A stretch of DNA of 64,000 nt from Streptomyces luomodiensis (lineage in GTDB: Bacteria; Actinomycetota; Actinomycetes; Streptomycetales; Streptomycetaceae): the NCBI RefSeq assembly GCF_031679605.1, contig NZ_CP117522.1, forward strand, positions 8,494,001 to 8,558,000, written 5' to 3'. The notes beneath the pieces are model-generated. The model did not search any database. It was not told the DNA's origin and saw only the letters and a program-made list of their open reading frames with translations. Below, in pieces: positions 52,939 through 61,392 of this stretch. Position 1 is the first letter of the stretch; every line of letters begins with the position of its first letter. The translations under genes were made by a program, and so were the position numbers.

Positions 52939-53888
52939 CGGGCCGCAACGCCGAACTCGACACCTTCCTGCAGGTGCTCCAGAAGCGGTTCGCGGAAGCG
53001 GCGGGGTGTGCCCCGAAGGCACTTCGGGCCCTGCTGGCGGACGCGGACGTAAGGGATCTCGCCCGGGAAACGGCCGAGTTCGACGACGCGGGCGAGTGGC
53101 TGATCAGCACCGTGCGGATGACCGCCCGCCACTCGCCTTCAGCCGCATTCACCCTCGCCGTCCGCTTCGCCGCGCAACGATGCCTCGCACTCAGCGGCCC
53201 CGACACGGAGGACGTGACCTCCGGCGTCGTCCATCCCACGGCCGCATCTCCGTGGACGGCCACCGTGCCGACGCTCCTTGACGCTCGTGCCGTGCTACTG
53301 CTCGACCGTTCCACGGGCGAGGCCGCGCTCGCGGACTGGGACTCGCTTCTGGTGGAGGACACCGAGGGAACGCGTCGCAGCGGACTGCGGGAAGCCGGCC
53401 TGCGGACGGTCACATCCGTCGAGGGGAGGCAGCCCCTCGACGCGGCGGCGGCCGCACGCGCCATGCGGGAGTGGGACCTGTTCACGGCCGCGGCCGCTCT
53501 CGGACTCGCCGAGCAGGCGCTGGCCACAGCCGAGACCTACGCCGGCGAGCGACGCCAATTCGGAACGCCGATCGGCACGTTCGCCGGGCTCCGCGCGCTT
53601 CTTGCAGAGATGCGGCTGCGCGTGTCCACGGTGGGCGGACTGCTCGCCGGTGCCACCGCCGGTGACACCGACACGGCCGAGGCGCTCGCCGTCGCGGGCA
53701 GGGTCGCGGTCGATGTCTGCCTGGACGCGATCCAGGTACACGGCGGCTACGGATACATCGATGAGTACCCGCTGGCTGGGTTGTTGCGCGACGCGCTGAG
53801 CATCAGGGCACGCGGGGGCGGACGCCGTGCCCTCCTCGCGCAGGTCGCGAACCGGCAGCTGGGCGTTGCCGGGGATGGTGTGCGATGA
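52935..53888 (+). CDS. Short acyl-CoA dehydrogenase-like protein lacking the catalytic Glu
   Basis: The 317-residue protein has the C-terminal acyl-CoA dehydrogenase helices (AAAALGLAEQALATAETYAGERRQFGTPIGTFAGL, DAIQVHGGYGYIDEYPLAGLLRDAL) but an eroded N-terminal half without the usual SEPxAGSD loop. It ends in SIRARGGGRR where active enzymes have an EGT-type Glu. Steroid-degrading alpha2beta2 acyl-CoA dehydrogenases include such partner subunits, so it may pair with one of the two full-length enzymes downstream. Overlaps both neighbours by 4 bp. Confidence 0.8.
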   Translation: MTGRNAELDTFLQVLQKRFAEAAGCAPKALRALLADADVRDLARETAEFDDAGEWLISTVRMTARHSPSAAFTLAVRFAAQRCLALSGPDTEDVTSGVVHPTAASPWTATVPTLLDARAVLLLDRSTGEAALADWDSLLVEDTEGTRRSGLREAGLRTVTSVEGRQPLDAAAAARAMREWDLFTAAAALGLAEQALATAETYAGERRQFGTPIGTFAGLRALLAEMRLRVSTVGGLLAGATAGDTDTAEALAVAGRVAVDVCLDAIQVHGGYGYIDEYPLAGLLRDALSIRARGGGRRALLAQVANRQLGVAGDGVR

Positions 53889-53977
53889 CCATCGGTCATG
53901 ACCCCGCGGCTGACTCCCCGGCATTGCCCCCGGCACGGCACCGCACCACTCGACGCAGGCACGAGGACGGAGCCCTC

Positions 53978-55180
53978 ATGACTGAAACACCTGCCCCGCT
54001 GCATGGTGTCACCGTGGTCGACATCTCGTCGTCGTACGCGGCGCCGACCGCCTCCATGTACCTCGGTGACATGGGGGCCGATGTCATCAAGATCGAACCC
54101 CTGCGGGGCGATGACGCCCGCGGGTGGGGGCCGCCCTTCCTCAACGGCGAAGCGGCCTGGTTCCTGTCGGTCAACCGCAACAAGAAGAGCCTGTGCCTGG
54201 ACATCCGCACCGATGACGGTCGGGATGTTCTCTTCCGGATGCTCGAGACGGCGGACGTGTTCATCGAGAACCTGAACCCGGCCAAGCTGGAACGCCACGG
54301 GCTGGGCCTGGACACCTTGCGGAAGACCTTCCCTCGTCTCGTGATATGTGCTCTCTCCGGATTCGGGCTCGACGGCCCCGATGCCCACCTGCCGGGTTAC
54401 GACCTGATCGCCCAGGCCAGGTCCGGGATGATGAGTGTGACCGGCGACGCCGGGGTCCCGCAGCGCGTCAGCACAGCGCTGTCCGACATCGCGGCGGGGA
54501 CCGTCGCGGCGTACGCGATAGCCGCGGCACTGGTCCGGCAACAGAAGCACGGCGTCGGCGAGGTCGTCGATGTGTCTCTGCTCGACGCCGACCTGGCCTT
54601 CATGGCGCCCCGTATCGCCAGCTATCTGGCGGGCGACCCCGAGCCGCGCCCCTGTGGAGGCACCGACTCCGTGGTCTCGATCTATCAGCCGTTCGGTACC
54701 AGCGACCGACCCGTTGTGGTCGCTGTAGGGAACGACCGTATCTGGCAGCGCGCCTGTGCCGCGCTGGGCCTCGAGGAACTGGCCGCCGATCCCGAACTCG
54801 CCAGCAACGCCGGTCGCCGGTCTCGTCGAGCGGAGGTGGTCGCCGCTTTCGAAGCCGTCCTGTCCACGATGACCTGCGCCGACGCGCTCAAGGCGCTTCA
54901 GGACGTAGGGGTGCCGTGTGCGCCGATCAGCTCGCTTTCCGAGGTTGTCGACGACCCCCAGGTACAGGCGCGCGAGGCCATCGTGACCCAGCCGCACCCG
55001 CGGGCCGGGGACTTCCGCGGGGTCGGAAGTCCGTGGCGGCTCGGCACTCAGACCGACCGCACGCCCCGCCTGTCGGCCCCGCTACAGGGCGAGCACGGCA
55101 GGGAGATTCTGACCGGCGTCGGCTTCGAGGCTCAGGCGATCGACGAACTCGTGGAAGCAGGTGTCGTATGGCTTCCCTGA
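53978..55180 (+). CDS. Family III (CaiB/BaiF) CoA-transferase
   Basis: The protein of 400 residues has the family N-terminus LHGVTVVDISSSYAAPTASMYLGDMGADVIKIEPLRGDDAR, SVNRNKKSLCLDI and the catalytic Asp region SGFGLDGPDAHLPGYDLIAQARSGMMSVTG. It activates a free acid by transferring CoA from another thioester, which would prime the pathway without ATP. ATG 53978 aligns with the family start; ATG 53885 overlapping the preceding stop gives a longer, non-conserved leader. Confidence 0.9.
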   Translation: MTETPAPLHGVTVVDISSSYAAPTASMYLGDMGADVIKIEPLRGDDARGWGPPFLNGEAAWFLSVNRNKKSLCLDIRTDDGRDVLFRMLETADVFIENLNPAKLERHGLGLDTLRKTFPRLVICALSGFGLDGPDAHLPGYDLIAQARSGMMSVTGDAGVPQRVSTALSDIAAGTVAAYAIAAALVRQQKHGVGEVVDVSLLDADLAFMAPRIASYLAGDPEPRPCGGTDSVVSIYQPFGTSDRPVVVAVGNDRIWQRACAALGLEELAADPELASNAGRRSRRAEVVAAFEAVLSTMTCADALKALQDVGVPCAPISSLSEVVDDPQVQAREAIVTQPHPRAGDFRGVGSPWRLGTQTDRTPRLSAPLQGEHGREILTGVGFEAQAIDELVEAGVVWLP

Positions 55181-55941
55181 TCGAGGTGGAGGACGCCGAC
55201 CGGGTGCGGACCATCACGCTGAACCGTCCCGAGCGGCTCAACGCGCTCAACAGTTCCGTACTGGCTGCCCTGTCCGTCGAGATCCGCTCGGGCGCCGAGG
55301 ACCCCAGGGTGCGGTGTTTCGTCATTCGCGGCGCCGGCGAGCGGGCCTTCAGCGCCGGCGCCGACCTGGAGGAGATCCGGGGCATCGACGTCGGCCAGGC
55401 CCACGCCTTCATTCGCCGTGGCCACGACACGATCAACGCGATCGAGCGCTCACCCGTTCCGGTGCTGGCCGAGGTGGATGGCTTCGCACTGGGCGGAGGA
55501 CTCGAGCTGATGCTGGCGTGTCACGTGATCATCGCTTCCGACCGCAGCCAGTTCGGCCTCCCGGAGGCGCGCATCGGCTGTATCCCCGGCTTTGGTGGAA
55601 CCCAGCGCCTGCCCAGGACCCTGGGGAAGGCGGCGGCCTTCCACCTGATGCTGACCGGGGAGCGTATAGATGCGGCTCGAGCCTGGGCGACCGGGCTGCT
55701 TTCCGTCCCGCCCGTCGCAGCGGCCGAGCTGCGCTCCGAGACGGAGCGGACGGCACGGCTGATCGCCTCCGGGAGCCGTACGGGCCTGGCCAACCTGCTG
55801 GAAGCCGGGCGGCAGGCGACGGCAGGGCCGGCACTCGAGCACGAGGCCGCCCTGGCCGCCCTGTCGATCGCCTCCGCCGACGGCCAGGAGGGCATCACCT
55901 CCTTCGCCGAGCGGCGCGAACCTTCCTTCACCGAGGAGTGA
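55168..55941 (+). CDS. Enoyl-CoA hydratase (crotonase family)
   Basis: The 257-residue crotonase has TITLNRPERLNALNSSVL, AFSAGADLEEIRG (oxyanion hole), GFALGGGLELMLACHVIIAS and PEARIGCIPGFGGTQRLPR, with Glu residues at the two hydratase positions (GLELMLA and PEARIG). It should hydrate an unsaturated acyl-CoA, in this pathway possibly the cyclohexenecarboxyl-CoA. The start overlaps the CoA-transferase gene by 13 bp. Confidence 0.9.
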   Translation: MASLIEVEDADRVRTITLNRPERLNALNSSVLAALSVEIRSGAEDPRVRCFVIRGAGERAFSAGADLEEIRGIDVGQAHAFIRRGHDTINAIERSPVPVLAEVDGFALGGGLELMLACHVIIASDRSQFGLPEARIGCIPGFGGTQRLPRTLGKAAAFHLMLTGERIDAARAWATGLLSVPPVAAAELRSETERTARLIASGSRTGLANLLEAGRQATAGPALEHEAALAALSIASADGQEGITSFAERREPSFTEE

Positions 55942-55945
55942 TGAA

Positions 55946-57112
55946 GTGACCCCCGCCACCGACCTGCCGCTTCCGGCAGACGAGGCCACCGTGATCAGCG
56001 CTCTCGAGACCGTGATCGCCGAGACCGTGGCCCCGGCGGCCGAGGCCGTGGACCGAGAGGGAACCTTCCCCGCGCCCTCCCTCCAGGTTCTCGCCCAGGC
56101 GGGCCTCGGAGGGCTCCTGATGCCTGCGACTCTCGGCGGGCGCGGCACCTCCACGGCAACGTACGCCGAGGCACTCGCCCGGGTCGCGGCCGCTTGTGGC
56201 TCGACCTCGACCGTCTACATGACGCAGATGCACTGCGCCCATCCTCTTCATCTCCTGGGCCGCGCAGACCAGCATGAGACCTGGATACCCGCGCTCTGCT
56301 CGGGAGCTGCCGTCGGCGCGATCGCCCTGACGGAGCCCGAAGCCGGGTCGGACGTCGCCTCGATGCGTACCACCGCACGCCGCGACGGCGACTCGTACGT
56401 GATCAATGGAGAGAAGACGTTCATTTCCAACGGCGATGTCGCCGACATCATCGTGCTCTTTGCGACGGTCGACCCTGGCCTCGGCAAGGACGGCATCACC
56501 GCCTTCCTCATCGACACGGCCGAGACCGACGGCCTGGAGGCCGGCAAACCGATGAAGAAGCTGGGGCAGAAGGGCGCGTCCACGGTCACTCTCAGCTTCG
56601 TGGACTGCCGTGTTCCGGTGGGCGCCCGGCTCGGAGCCGAAGGCGAGGGCTACCCCTTGCTGCTGCGGTCCGTGACGAAGTCGCGGATCAGCGCGGCGGC
56701 CCAAGGCGTTGGCTTCGCCCAAGGAGCGTTCGACGCGGTCGTGGGCCACTGCGCGGAGCGCGGTCTGCTCTCGTCCCGGAACCGGAGCGCCCAGGACCTG
56801 CAGTTCGAACTCGCCCGGCTCCGTGCCGAGATCGCTGCGGGGCGGTCGATGCTGCGTGAGGTCTGTGAGTTGGTCGACGCCAGCGACGAGGACCCGACGG
56901 CCGAGGTCTCGATGGTCAAGCTGCATTGCACGGCCCTGGGCGTCCGTACCGCTTCGGCCTGCGTCGAGCTGCTTGGCGACGACGGTGACCGCGACGACAT
57001 CGGTGCTGAGCGGCGACTGCGCGACGCGAAGATCACAGAGATCTATGACGGCACCAACCAGGTCCAGAGCATGCTCGTCGCCCGGGACATCCGTCTCTCG
57101 GCCCAGGCGTGA
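55946..57112 (+). CDS. Acyl-CoA dehydrogenase with Asp at the usual catalytic-Glu position
   Basis: The 388-residue flavoenzyme has LTEPEAGSDVASMRTTA, NGEKTFISNGDVADIIVL, KLGQKGASTVTLSFVDCRVP and a terminal KITEIYDGTNQVQSML. The usual motif is YEGTNQ; here Asp replaces the base Glu, a change I recall for some cyclohexane- and cyclohexenecarboxyl-CoA dehydrogenases (to be verified). That supports an alicyclic substrate. GTG start four bases after the hydratase stop. Confidence 0.88.
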   Translation: MTPATDLPLPADEATVISALETVIAETVAPAAEAVDREGTFPAPSLQVLAQAGLGGLLMPATLGGRGTSTATYAEALARVAAACGSTSTVYMTQMHCAHPLHLLGRADQHETWIPALCSGAAVGAIALTEPEAGSDVASMRTTARRDGDSYVINGEKTFISNGDVADIIVLFATVDPGLGKDGITAFLIDTAETDGLEAGKPMKKLGQKGASTVTLSFVDCRVPVGARLGAEGEGYPLLLRSVTKSRISAAAQGVGFAQGAFDAVVGHCAERGLLSSRNRSAQDLQFELARLRAEIAAGRSMLREVCELVDASDEDPTAEVSMVKLHCTALGVRTASACVELLGDDGDRDDIGAERRLRDAKITEIYDGTNQVQSMLVARDIRLSAQA

Positions 57113-57135
57113 CAGCCGATTCAGGAGGAGGGCTC

Positions 57136-58599
57136 ATGGCCGGGGAAGGCCGCTACGACCGCCTGTTCGTCGGAGGGCAGTGGGTCCCGGCTCACGGCGA
57201 GCGTCTGGAGATCGTGTCGCCGTACACGGAGCAGGTCATTGCCGACGTTCCGTCCGCGTCACTCACCGACAACGACCGGGCCGTCGCAGCGGCGCGGGAA
57301 GCGTTCGACAACGGCCCCTGGCCGCGGATGCCGCTGGAGGAACGGATCGCGGCGCTGCGGGAGCTGCGGCGGCTGCTGGCCGACCATCAGGAGCCGCTGG
57401 CTCGCCTGATCACCGAGGAGATGGGTTGTCCCATCGCCCAGTCCCGCACGATCCAGGCCGTCAACCCGGTGCGGGTCATCGACGCCTGTCTCGACCTCGC
57501 GCCGGAGTTCCCGTTTCGCTCGGTCCGGCGGGCCGACACGGGCAGCGCCCTCGTCACTCGCGAGCCCGTCGGGGTCGTGGCCGCAGTCGTCCCTTGGAAC
57601 ATGCCCGTGGGGATCAGCGTGCAGAAGATCGTCCCGGCGGTGCTGGCCGGGTGCACTGTCGTGCTGAAACCCGCGCCGCAGACGCCGCTGGACGCCTACC
57701 TGCTCGGTGAACTGGTCGATAGGGCCGGATTCCCGGACGGTGTCGTCAATGTCGTCCCGGCGGAACGTGAAGCCGGCGAACATCTCGTCACACACCCTGG
57801 CATCGACGAGGTGACATTCACCGGCTCGAGCGCCGCCGGCCGTCGGATCGCGTCCCTGTGCGGGAACGATCTGCGACGCGTGACCCTTGAACTGGGCGGT
57901 AAGTCGGCTGCCGTCGTCCTTGACGACGCAGACCTCGGCCAGACGGCGGAAGCCATGCGCCTCGGAGCCTTCCGTAACAACGGCCAGATCTGCACCCTGA
58001 AGACCCGGGTGCTGGTCTCCCAGACGCGCGAGAAGGAGCTCGTCGAGCGACTTGCCGCCATGATCGACACGATGCCCGTCGGCGACCCATACCTGGAGAA
58101 CACCCAGATCGGGCCCCTCGTCACCTCCCGGCAGCGGCAAGTGGTGGAGCGGTACATCACCAGTGGTCGCGAGGAAGGAGCCACCGTCGTCACGGGCCGC
58201 GGACGGCCCGCGGGACAGGACCGGGGCTGGTTCGTCGAGCCGACCCTCTTCACCGGAGTGAGGCCGGACATGAAGATTGCCCAAGAGGAGATCTTCGGCC
58301 CGGTTCTCTCCGTGATGACCTATCGCGACGAGGCGGAGGCGATCGAGATCGCCAACGACTCCGTGTACGGACTGCATGGCGCGGTCTTCACCACGGATCT
58401 CGACCACGGGGTGGAGCTGGCGAGCCGGATCCGCACCGGGGTCGTGGAGTTGAACGGGAGCCCGGCCGGTCTGAAGGCGCCGTTCGGCGGCTTCAAGACC
58501 AGCGGCATCGGCCGCGAGCACGGGCCGGAGGGACTCGCCTCCTACACCGAGCTGCGGTCCATCGGGCTTCCCCCCGAGTACGCCGCGTCGCTTGCCTGA
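57136..58599 (+). CDS. NAD(P)-dependent aldehyde dehydrogenase
   Basis: The 487-residue aldehyde dehydrogenase has PWNMPVGISVQKIVPAVLAGCTVVLKPAPQTPL, TFTGSSAAGRRI, VTLELGGKSA (catalytic Glu) and NNGQICTLKTRVL (catalytic Cys), with GPVLSVMTY and SGIGREHG near the end. It oxidises an aldehyde intermediate to an acid, possibly one made by the alcohol dehydrogenase of the same island. Start ATG 57136 after AGGAGGAG. Confidence 0.91.
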   Translation: MAGEGRYDRLFVGGQWVPAHGERLEIVSPYTEQVIADVPSASLTDNDRAVAAAREAFDNGPWPRMPLEERIAALRELRRLLADHQEPLARLITEEMGCPIAQSRTIQAVNPVRVIDACLDLAPEFPFRSVRRADTGSALVTREPVGVVAAVVPWNMPVGISVQKIVPAVLAGCTVVLKPAPQTPLDAYLLGELVDRAGFPDGVVNVVPAEREAGEHLVTHPGIDEVTFTGSSAAGRRIASLCGNDLRRVTLELGGKSAAVVLDDADLGQTAEAMRLGAFRNNGQICTLKTRVLVSQTREKELVERLAAMIDTMPVGDPYLENTQIGPLVTSRQRQVVERYITSGREEGATVVTGRGRPAGQDRGWFVEPTLFTGVRPDMKIAQEEIFGPVLSVMTYRDEAEAIEIANDSVYGLHGAVFTTDLDHGVELASRIRTGVVELNGSPAGLKAPFGGFKTSGIGREHGPEGLASYTELRSIGLPPEYAASLA

Positions 58600-58663
58600 A
58601 CTCCCCTGTCGCCCCGGCCGGTGCGCCGGCCGGGGCGAAGGCATGACCGAAAGGAGCCAGAAC

Positions 58664-59857
58664 ATGGATCGACTGGCCGGCACCGACGACCTGACCGAGG
58701 AGCAGCAGGAGATCCTCAAGGTCGTCCGGCAGTTCGTCGAGGAGAAGGTCATACCCGTCGCTACGGAGCTGGAGCACCGTGACGAGTACCCGGCCGAGAT
58801 CGTCGAGGGCATGAAGGAGCTCGGCATCTTCGGCCTCGTGATCCCGGAGGAGTACGGCGGGCTCGGAGAATCGCTGCTGACCTACGCCCTGTGCGTGGAG
58901 GAGATCGCCCGCGGCTGGATGAGTGTCTCGGGCGTCATCAACACACACTTCATCGTGGCGCACATGATCATGCGTCACGGCACGGAGGAGCAGAAGCGCA
59001 AGTATCTTCCGCGCATGGCCACCGGAGAGGTGCGCGGCGCGTTCTCCATGTCCGAACCCGGCCTGGGCTCGGATGTCGCGGCAGTGTCGACGAAGGCGAC
59101 CCGGCTTGACGACGGCTCCTACGAGATCACCGGCCAGAAGATGTGGCTGACCAACGGCGGTTCGTCGAACCTGGTCGCGGTCCTGACCAAGACCGACGAA
59201 GGCGCGGACTCGGTCTACCGGAACATGACGACGTTCCTGGTGGAGAAGGAGCCCGGCTTCGGTGAGACGGCTCAGGGCATCACGGTGCCCGGCAAGATCG
59301 ACAAGATGGGCTACAAAGGCATCGACACCACTGAGATGGTGCTCGACGGCCACCGGCTGGCCGCCGAGCAGGTTCTCGGTGGCCAGCCCGGCAAGGGCTT
59401 CTACCAGATGATGGACGGCGTCGAGGTGGGCCGGGTGAACGTTGCGGCACGCGCGTGCGGCATCGCCAACCGCGCCTTCGAGCTGGGCATCGCCTACGCC
59501 CAGCAGCGCCGAACGTTCGGCAAGGCGATCGCGGAGCACCAGGCAGTCCTGTTCAGGCTCGCGGAGATGGCGACGAAGGTGGAGGCGGCGCACGCCATGA
59601 TGGTCCGCGCCGCTCGCAAGAAGGACTCCGGCCTGCGCAACGACGTCGAGGCCGGGATGGCCAAGATGCTGGCGAGCGAGTACTGCAAGGAGGTCGTCGA
59701 GGCGTCCTTCCGTATTCACGGCGGATACGGCTACTCCAAGGAGTACGAGATCGAGCGCCTCTACCGCGAAGCGGCCTTCATGCTGATCGGCGAGGGCACT
59801 TCCGAGATCCAGAAGATGATCATCGGCCGGAGCCTGCTGAAGGAGTATGCGCTGTGA
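58664..59857 (+). CDS. Acyl-CoA dehydrogenase
   Basis: The 397-residue flavoenzyme has VIPEEYGGLGES, FSMSEPGLGSDVAAVSTKA, GQKMWLTNGGSSNLVAVL, RRTFGKAIAEHQAV, FRIHGGYGYSKEYEIERLYREAAFMLIGEGTSEIQ with the catalytic-type Glu present in GEGTSE. The order of genes suggests it oxidises an acyl-CoA and passes electrons to EtfBA. AAGGAG seven bases before ATG 58664 fixes the start; an upstream ATG 58643 is weaker. It ends the operon at a strong hairpin. Confidence 0.92.
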   Translation: MDRLAGTDDLTEEQQEILKVVRQFVEEKVIPVATELEHRDEYPAEIVEGMKELGIFGLVIPEEYGGLGESLLTYALCVEEIARGWMSVSGVINTHFIVAHMIMRHGTEEQKRKYLPRMATGEVRGAFSMSEPGLGSDVAAVSTKATRLDDGSYEITGQKMWLTNGGSSNLVAVLTKTDEGADSVYRNMTTFLVEKEPGFGETAQGITVPGKIDKMGYKGIDTTEMVLDGHRLAAEQVLGGQPGKGFYQMMDGVEVGRVNVAARACGIANRAFELGIAYAQQRRTFGKAIAEHQAVLFRLAEMATKVEAAHAMMVRAARKKDSGLRNDVEAGMAKMLASEYCKEVVEASFRIHGGYGYSKEYEIERLYREAAFMLIGEGTSEIQKMIIGRSLLKEYAL

Positions 59858-59884
59858 GGCACAGCGGACGGCAGCAACGTTGAA

Positions 59885-59925
59885 GCCCGCCCCCGGGACC
59901 GTCTTCCGATGGTCCCGGGGCGGGC
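59885..59925 (+). terminator. Rho-independent-type terminator of the acyl-CoA dehydrogenase operon
   Basis: A 15-bp GC-rich stem (GCCCGCCCC(C)GGGACC with its complement, one bulge) around a 10-nt loop ends in GGTTTCG, 27 bp after the stop at 59857. Confidence 0.88.
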
Positions 59926-60096
59926 GGTTTCGTCCAGTCGCGCCGCGCAGCGGCGGCTACGGCAGGGAAGCCTCTTCGACGGTGTCTCCGTCATCCTTGC
60001 TCTCGGAAGCCGGGCTCCGGACGCGGAGCGCTCCGCCGGGTCGCCGAAAACCGCAGTGCGCGACGGAGCCGGTGAGCCTGGCGCCGGGAGCGTGAA

Positions 60097-60107
60097 GGAT
60101 CTGACAA
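60097..60107 (+). promoter_or_regulatory. Relict operator half-site before the dehydrogenase relic
   Basis: GGAT-CTG-ACAATTAGC shares the GACAATTAG element of the site at 60477 but has a mutated left half. It lies about 140 bp upstream of the alcohol dehydrogenase relic and probably once controlled it. Confidence 0.45.
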
Positions 60108-60239
60108 TTAGCATTATGGAAAGATTGCCGCTACTGTCAATGGTGTGGACGTGCACGTGGACGGAGGGACTGCGGTGCTGTTGGCCGCATGACGGAGGTT
60201 GACGCACATGCGAGGGGCCGTCTTCCTGGGAACCGGACG

Positions 60240-60388
60240 GTGCAGCAGTGGCGGTGCGCCGAGTTCATCGCTCGTGGCGCGCTGCCCGTAGACGATCTGT
60301 CAGGCCGTGGCGACTTGAGCAAGTCGCGGAAGCGTAGGCGGAGTTCGACAAGCAGACCGGCGGCAAGGGGGTCTTCCTGTTCGAGGGG
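60240..60388 (+). pseudogene. Relic of a zinc alcohol dehydrogenase 3' end (frameshift and stop)
   Basis: The plus strand reads RCAEFIARGALPVDDL, then shifts frame near 60305-60317, and continues EQVAEA, a TAG stop, and AEFDKQTGGKGVFLFEG. This mirrors the C-terminus of the intact dehydrogenase at 41999-43012 (RCVDFAARHELPVSDL ... DAYATFDHQRGGKGVFLF). It is a decayed copy of a related gene. Confidence 0.85.
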
Positions 60389-60476
60389 AGCGCTGGGGCC
60401 CGAGTCGGTCGCACGTATCGCTGCGCCAGCGTGTCCCGTCGGCCTGGGCAGACACCTGACGGTGCACAACATTTTC

Positions 60477-60487
60477 CTGTACGACAA
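60477..60487 (+). promoter_or_regulatory. Catabolic-island operator upstream of the FadR-type regulator
   Basis: CTGT-ACG-ACAA followed by TTAGTC matches the sites at 44723 and 51853. The position suggests autoregulation. Confidence 0.68.
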
Positions 60488-60587
60488 TTAGTCGTGCTGG
60501 GCATGAGCTACATTTTGAGAAGCGTGGAGAGCGGCGCGTCTGCGGCGCGACCAGCGTCGAAGGTCCGGTCGAGGAGAGAGGTACGAG

Positions 60588-61319
60588 GTGGCCGAGTCAG
60601 GGAAAATGGCGCCGAAGTTCAAGGCGCGGCAGGTGACCCGCCCCCGGGACCAGGTCGAACAGCAGATGAGGGAAGCGATCCTGGGCGGACAGTTCGCGCA
60701 GGGCGACAAGCTCCCGCCGGAGACCGAGCTGGCGCAGCAGTTCGGTGTGAGCCGACCCACTGTGCGCGAGGCGCTGGGTGCCCTGGTCAGTGCAGGGCTC
60801 ATCCGCAAGATCCCTGGAGTGGCCGGCGGAAGCTTTGTGAACACCGTGACGCCGGACTCGCTGAGCAGAATGCTCGGTGAGTCGGTCGACACCATTCTTC
60901 GTCTCGGGGCATTGGACCTGGTGGAACTGACGGAGGTGCGGCGGATGCTCGAGACCCCGGCCGCGCGGCTGGCCGCCCGGCATCGCACGGACGAGCAGCT
61001 GCGTGAACTTCACGCGATCGTCGAGCGGCAGCGGACCACGACGATCGACGACCCGGGTATTCCGGGGTACGACCTCGCGTTCCACACCACCATCGGGCAG
61101 GCCTCCGGCAACCGTCTGCTGGCGGCGTTCATCGGCTCCGTGCACGACTCCACGCATCCGGCGCAGTACCTCGACGTCACCCAGGAAGTGGGCCGTCGGA
61201 CCGTCAAGCAGCACATTGCGATCTTGGCCGCCATCGAGAGCGGAGACGAGGCGGCGGCAGCCGAGGCGATGGAGTCGCACCTCGATTACGTGCTGCGGTA
61301 TTCCACGCCGGAGAAGTAG
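60588..61319 (+). CDS. GntR-family (FadR/FCD) regulator of the catabolic island
   Basis: The 243-residue protein has the winged helix VEQQMREAILGGQFAQGDKLPPETELAQQFGVSRPTVREALGALVSAGLI at residues about 20-70 and an FCD domain (residues about 95-235) with DLAFHTTIGQASGN and HIAILAAIESGDE. It lies between the acyl-CoA dehydrogenase operon and the SDR-thiolase operon, and the TGT-NNN-ACA sites before these transcription units fit the operator type of FadR-like proteins. The effector is probably a CoA ester or free acid. The start is GTG 60588 after GAGGTACGAGG. Confidence 0.9.
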   Translation: MAESGKMAPKFKARQVTRPRDQVEQQMREAILGGQFAQGDKLPPETELAQQFGVSRPTVREALGALVSAGLIRKIPGVAGGSFVNTVTPDSLSRMLGESVDTILRLGALDLVELTEVRRMLETPAARLAARHRTDEQLRELHAIVERQRTTTIDDPGIPGYDLAFHTTIGQASGNRLLAAFIGSVHDSTHPAQYLDVTQEVGRRTVKQHIAILAAIESGDEAAAAEAMESHLDYVLRYSTPEK

Positions 61320-61364
61320 CTCGGCGGTTGCGACCGACGCCGGTTGCCGGCAACCGAGATTCCG

Positions 61365-61392
61365 TCGGTCGGCGGGAGTGGCCGCCGACCGA
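61365..61392. terminator. Hairpin terminator after the regulator gene
   Basis: An 11-bp perfect stem (TCGGTCGGCGG with its complement) and 6-nt loop begin 45 bp after the stop. A 16-bp perfect palindrome, CGGTTGCCGGCAACCG, sits just upstream at 61341-61356. Confidence 0.75.

Larger units (their letters stand above)
59926..60587. other. Gene-free stretch with relic and operator
   Basis: Apart from the relict operator, the dehydrogenase relic and the operator at 60477, I see no supported gene here. CTGTACGACAA at 60477-60487 is the best motif copy and lies 100 bp before the regulator's GTG, consistent with autoregulation. Confidence 0.6.

Noticed and set aside
60189..60491. A 100-codon plus-strand frame as an intact gene
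   Set aside because: Part of it is the alcohol dehydrogenase relic read through the frameshift; the rest is low-complexity Arg/Ser and no ribosome site is present.
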